From the NCBI GenBank assembly GCA_903840355.1, contig CAIMFJ010000008.1, positions 186,001-250,000 on the forward strand: a stretch of 64,000 nt of DNA, written 5' to 3'. The notes under the pieces were generated by a model. The model was not told the DNA's origin. It saw nothing but the letters and a program-made list of their open reading frames with translations, and made no database searches. Position 1 is the first letter of the stretch. Every line of letters begins with the position of its first letter. Below, piece after piece: positions 60,958-64,000 of the stretch. Made by a program: the position numbers and the translations under genes. The stretch comes from an uncultured Opitutia bacterium (lineage in GTDB: Bacteria; Verrucomicrobiota; Verrucomicrobiia; Opitutales; UBA953).

Positions 60958-60981
60958 GGCCCTGACTTCAGGGCCTTTTTT
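60958..60981 (+). terminator. Intrinsic terminator after the small secreted protein gene
   Basis: A seven-base stem GGCCCTG/CAGGGCC with loop ACTT, followed by six T on the plus strand. Confidence 0.93.
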
Positions 60982-61036
60982 GTGCCTATCCCCTCACCCT
61001 GACTCCGCATTTTAATTTACAACTTTGGGAAAAAGG

Positions 61037-61046
61037 CGGTGTTATA
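61037..61046 (+). promoter_or_regulatory. Shared decamer ahead of the second small secreted protein
   Basis: A second exact copy of CGGTGTTATA, ending 13 bases before the start codon at 61060. A TTTACA resembling a -35 box lies at 61016-61021, with a spacing of 21 bases to TATATC, longer than usual. Confidence 0.35.
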
Positions 61047-61059
61047 TCCCTGAACCCTT

Positions 61060-61347
61060 ATGAAAAACCTCCTAGCCCTCCTCCTGGTTATTGGCTTAGC
61101 CCATGCGGCTGACACCGCTCCTGCGGCCCCTGCCACCGACCCTAACGCTCCTGCTGCCCCTGCCGCTCCAAGCAAAGACGACCCCAGCAAGTCGACCCCT
61201 GCTCCCGAGACTGAAAAGAAAAAGGGCAAGAAGAAGAAAAAGAAGAAAGACGATGCTGATCCTACCCCTGCTCCCGCAGCTCCAGCTCAAACTCCTACGC
61301 CCGCCCCTGCTGCCCCAGCCACCCCTGGTGCTCCTACGGCCCCGTAA
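61060..61347 (+). CDS. Small secreted Pro/Ala/Lys-rich protein, unknown function
   Basis: A 95-residue protein: signal peptide (KNLLALLLVIGLAHA, cleavage after AHA), an Ala/Pro-rich stretch, a lysine block (KKKGKKKKKKKDD) near residues 53-65 and a second Ala/Pro-rich stretch. It has no globular core. Together with the preceding gene it makes a pair of small, low-complexity exported proteins, each with its own terminator. The lysine block could bind an anionic polymer; this is speculation. That it is translated is supported by the signal peptide and the terminator right after it. Confidence 0.6.
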   Translation: MKNLLALLLVIGLAHAADTAPAAPATDPNAPAAPAAPSKDDPSKSTPAPETEKKKGKKKKKKKDDADPTPAPAAPAQTPTPAPAAPATPGAPTAP

Positions 61348-61370
61348 TCACGAGTTAAGTTTTTAAACTA

Positions 61371-61408
61371 AAAACCCCAAGTGTGCTTCACACTTGGGGT
61401 TTTCTTTT
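61371..61408 (+). terminator. Bidirectional intrinsic terminator
   Basis: A 15-base stem AAAACCCCAAGTGTG/CACACTTGGGGTTTT with loop CTT, followed by CTTTT on the plus strand and an A/T-rich flank on the other side. It can end both the small secreted protein gene and the convergent ftsK gene. Confidence 0.92.
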
Positions 61409-61423
61409 GGAGGTCAGTCTCGA

Positions 61424-64000
61424 CTACCGCAAAATCTCGCGCGGGGTCGAACCATTCTCTGGCCCAACATAACCACGCTCATGCAGGGTATCCATAATCC
61501 GGGCCGCCCGATTATAACCTAACTTCAACTTGCGCTGTAGCAGCGAAACCGAGGCGCGTTGGTTGGTCTTAATAATCTCCCAACTGCGCTCTACGAGGGC
61601 GTCTTCATCGTTCTCATCGATATCGCCATCTTCACCTTCCTCGCCCGACGTGGAAGCATTGTCGACGGCATCCACAAAGTCTTGGGCGATTTCCGGACCA
61701 CCGTTCTTCTCAAACAAGAAATCTACGATCTTCGAGATTTCACCTTCGCCGATATAGGCACCTTGGACGCGGCTTAAATTGGCCGAACCAGGAGGGACAA
61801 AGAGCATATCACCGCGACCGACTAAAGCCTCCGCACCGCCGCGATCCAGAATGGTGCGTGAGTCGATTTGCGAAGTGACCTTAAACGCAATCCGCGTGGG
61901 AATGTTCGCCTTAATCAAACCAGTAATGACATCCGTCGAAGGGCGCTGGGTAGCCAACACTAAGTGAATCCCCGCCGCCCGAGCCAACTGCGCTAAGCGC
62001 GTCACCGAGACTTCAATGTCTTTAGCCGCAACCATCATAAGGTCGGCCATTTCATCGATGATACAAACTAAGTAAGGGAGCTTTTCGGTAGGAACTTTAA
62101 TCCCATCATCCACGACCGCTTCGGCGGCCGCCTGGGCAGCTTGCTGCTCTTCTGGCGTCAACGGCAACTCTTCTTGTTTCGGCTTGGCCGACTGGTTGGC
62201 GAGCTTTTCGTTAAAGCCGGTGATATTCCGCACCCCACACTTGGCGAAAATCTTATAGCGTTCATTCATCTTCCCAATCAACGCCTTCAAGACCGCGGGG
62301 ACACGCTTGGCGTCCGTCTCAATCGGCAACATTAAGTGCGGCAACTTATTGTAAACCTGCAACTCGACCATCTTCGGGTCGACCATGATGAATTGTACAT
62401 CAGCCGGCGTCCGGCGGTATAAAAGCGATGCGATAAAAGCATTCAAACAGACCGACTTCCCTTGACCCGTCGAACCGGCAATCAAGCAGTGAGGCATCTT
62501 GGCCAAGTCCTGAATCACGGGGCGATTAGTCACACTGTCGACACCCATGATGACCGGGATTTCCATCTTCTCCGACGACTCCACCCAAGCTTTCGACTCA
62601 ATGATTTCGCGCAGGAGCACGTCCTTGCGTTCGCGATTGGGAATCTCAATACCCACCGTGCCGCGACCAGGAACCGGTGCTAAAATGCGCACCGATTCGG
62701 CCGAGAGGTTCATGGCGATGTTGTTCGATAAGCCCGCAATCTTCTCCACTCGAATCCCTGGGGCAGGCTTGATTTCATAACGGGTAATGGATGGACCCTG
62801 CTGAATCCCTACATCGACCCCCGCAGCCGCATCCACGGGCACGACTTCGACCTTAAATTGCTTCAGGGTTTCGATCAATTCGGCTGCCCGTTTCCGGAAA
62901 TCTTCGGGGGTGCTATCGGAACTTGTTTTAACTTCCGCTAAATAATTGATGGGCGGAAAAACATAATCGCCCCGGCGCTTCAATTGCTGCGAGACCGTCG
63001 CCCGCTCAATAGCCTCAGGCTTTACGATGACGACTTTCTTGGTGTCACCCTCCGCCTTCGCGGCCGACTTCTTCTCCGCGACTGGAGCCACGGGTTTTTC
63101 TTTCACGGGCTCAACTACTTCCGACTCGACCACTGACTTGGTCTGAGGGGTGATTTGCACGTTCTTGGGATCCACCGTCGCCACCACCGGCACCGGAATG
63201 ACTTCGGGCTTAGGCTCTTCTTTTTTAACCTCCGGCTTCGGCAAAGGTGCTACTGGGATAATAATCTCTTCCTGCACCGCTTGCTGCTTCTTCTTCAATT
63301 CCAAAGCCGCCGCCGCCCGGCGACGTTGTTCTTCCACCTGACGAGCTTGCTGCTCTTTGCGCTCCGCCCGCCAGGCGCCAAAGCTGTCTCGCAACTCCGC
63401 AATCCACGCACTCAACGTGGCTTTAGGATCATCGGCTAAGGCCCCGAGTAAACAGAAGCCATACGGGAAAACTAAAATCCAGGGACCGTAATCACCCAAC
63501 ACGGGACGGCAGATGTTATTAAAAATAAAACCACCTAAAATCCCGCCGGGGCCGCGCGGATCAAAGGCGCCCGCATGCACGACATCCTCGGCCACTCCCA
63601 TCCCCAGCCAGAGAGATAAAATCGGTGCACCAAAGAAAACGCAGGCCGACATGAGTGCAACCTTCGTAGGCCAGAGGGTGTGCGCCCGGTGATTCAAAGC
63701 GAACCAAGCGGCGGCTAAAATAAACCCGGGGATTAAAAATGCGGCGTAACCAAAAAGACTAAAGAAACTCACCGCTAAACTTCCCCCCAACGCCCCACAG
63801 GGATTATTCTCCAACTTCATCCCCGTCTGGGCTGGGAGGTTGAACTTGGTCTCAATGGACTGGCGGAACCAAAAGTCGTCACTCGAAGTGTGCGCCGCCA
63901 TAGCGACCACAAAAAACGCTCCAATGAGCGCGAGTACTAAAGCTAAAATGGGGCGGCTTTCACTCGCGGGGCGAGCCAAAGTGGCCGAGCGTTTACGTGC
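61424..64000 (-). CDS. ftsK: DNA translocase FtsK/SpoIIIE
   Basis: A large membrane-anchored motor that moves DNA to clear the division site. At least 851 residues are visible from an in-frame TTG at 63979. The frame stays open to the window edge (ARKRSATLARP before it), so the true start probably lies just outside. Four membrane spans (to about residue 185) are followed by a Lys/Glu/Pro/Val-rich linker. The motor domain has Walker A IAGSTGQGKSVCLN near residue 500 and LVCIIDEMADLMM near 645. The C-terminal winged-helix gamma domain (VSLLQRKLKLGYNRAARIMDTLHERGYVG) recognises the orienting DNA motif. Confidence 0.95.
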   Translation of the reverse strand, partial: ARKRSATLARPASESRPILALVLALIGAFFVVAMAAHTSSDDFWFRQSIETKFNLPAQTGMKLENNPCGALGGSLAVSFFSLFGYAAFLIPGFILAAAWFALNHRAHTLWPTKVALMSACVFFGAPILSLWLGMGVAEDVVHAGAFDPRGPGGILGGFIFNNICRPVLGDYGPWILVFPYGFCLLGALADDPKATLSAWIAELRDSFGAWRAERKEQQARQVEEQRRRAAAALELKKKQQAVQEEIIIPVAPLPKPEVKKEEPKPEVIPVPVVATVDPKNVQITPQTKSVVESEVVEPVKEKPVAPVAEKKSAAKAEGDTKKVVIVKPEAIERATVSQQLKRRGDYVFPPINYLAEVKTSSDSTPEDFRKRAAELIETLKQFKVEVVPVDAAAGVDVGIQQGPSITRYEIKPAPGIRVEKIAGLSNNIAMNLSAESVRILAPVPGRGTVGIEIPNRERKDVLLREIIESKAWVESSEKMEIPVIMGVDSVTNRPVIQDLAKMPHCLIAGSTGQGKSVCLNAFIASLLYRRTPADVQFIMVDPKMVELQVYNKLPHLMLPIETDAKRVPAVLKALIGKMNERYKIFAKCGVRNITGFNEKLANQSAKPKQEELPLTPEEQQAAQAAAEAVVDDGIKVPTEKLPYLVCIIDEMADLMMVAAKDIEVSVTRLAQLARAAGIHLVLATQRPSTDVITGLIKANIPTRIAFKVTSQIDSRTILDRGGAEALVGRGDMLFVPPGSANLSRVQGAYIGEGEISKIVDFLFEKNGGPEIAQDFVDAVDNASTSGEEGEDGDIDENDEDALVERSWEIIKTNQRASVSLLQRKLKLGYNRAARIMDTLHERGYVGPENGSTPREILR

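Noticed and set aside
1-64000. CRISPR arrays, insertion sequences and rRNA genes
   Set aside because: No regularly spaced repeats, transposase-like proteins or rRNA-like sequences were seen on reading through the window.

Overview
The window reads as chromosomal DNA of a member of Verrucomicrobiota, perhaps of the Opitutae; the class is an inference. The main support is a five-gene block with the same content and order as the Akkermansia Amuc_1098-1102 pilus-like cluster. Further support comes from a DUF1552/DUF1592 (cytochrome c, PA14) pair, ThuA and DUF1080 genes, several GYF_2-Yip1 membrane proteins and a GldA/F/G-DUF4340 set. Coding density is high. No insertion sequence, CRISPR array, rRNA operon or prophage was seen. 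Many genes lack a clear Shine-Dalgarno sequence.

Layout. 1-4.2 kb: the 5' part of a phosphohexomutase gene, a TPR membrane protein and a secreted beta-propeller/phosphoesterase fusion. 4.4-12.2 kb: a co-directional Gld-like ABC system (ATPase, permease, GldG-like, DUF4340) ending in an AsmA-like protein. 12.3-15.1 kb: accB, accC and prmB. 15.1-19.2 kb (minus): three GYF_2-Yip1 paralogues, DUF2752 and a membrane-anchored nuclease. 19.2-20.4 kb: folE2 between tRNA-Arg and tRNA-Thr. 20.5-24.3 kb: a NahK-like kinase, a CvpA-like protein and two tandem paralogues of unknown function. 24.3-32.9 kb (minus): a 5'-3' exonuclease, then the pilus-like cluster, whose PilM member looks like a PilM-PilN fusion. 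33-35.4 kb: a zinc/manganese ABC transporter. 35.4-37.4 kb (minus): a NfeD/FloA operon. 37.6-40.2 kb: a CII-like HTH protein, peptide deformylase, an unknown secreted protein and HPr. 40.4-43.8 kb: pdhA-pdhB-pdhC. 43.9-50.9 kb: carbohydrate and envelope genes (ThuA, DUF1080, a TIM-barrel isomerase, SGNH hydrolase, GH16, TonB, SixA). 50.9-53.1 kb: a DD-carboxypeptidase and recA with a palindromic SOS-like operator. 53.2-59.8 kb: a second SGNH hydrolase, a probable 6S RNA with its own promoter, the DUF1552/DUF1592 pair, radC and a beta-carbonic anhydrase. 60-64 kb: a DUF486 protein, two small low-complexity secreted proteins and ftsK, which runs off the right edge.

Working together. AccBC and the pyruvate dehydrogenase genes serve acetyl-CoA and malonyl-CoA supply. 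The minus-strand pil-like genes would form a trans-envelope complex, from a cytoplasmic actin-like protein through inner-membrane PilN/O/P-like parts to an outer-membrane secretin. No pilin or pilus ATPase is in the window. The ThuA/DUF1080/isomerase/SGNH/GH16 region looks like polysaccharide or glycoside processing. The most interesting items are the PilM-PilN fusion, the GYF-Yip1/DUF2752/nuclease operon, the tandem paralogue pair, the candidate 6S RNA and the clamp-motif-bearing exonuclease.
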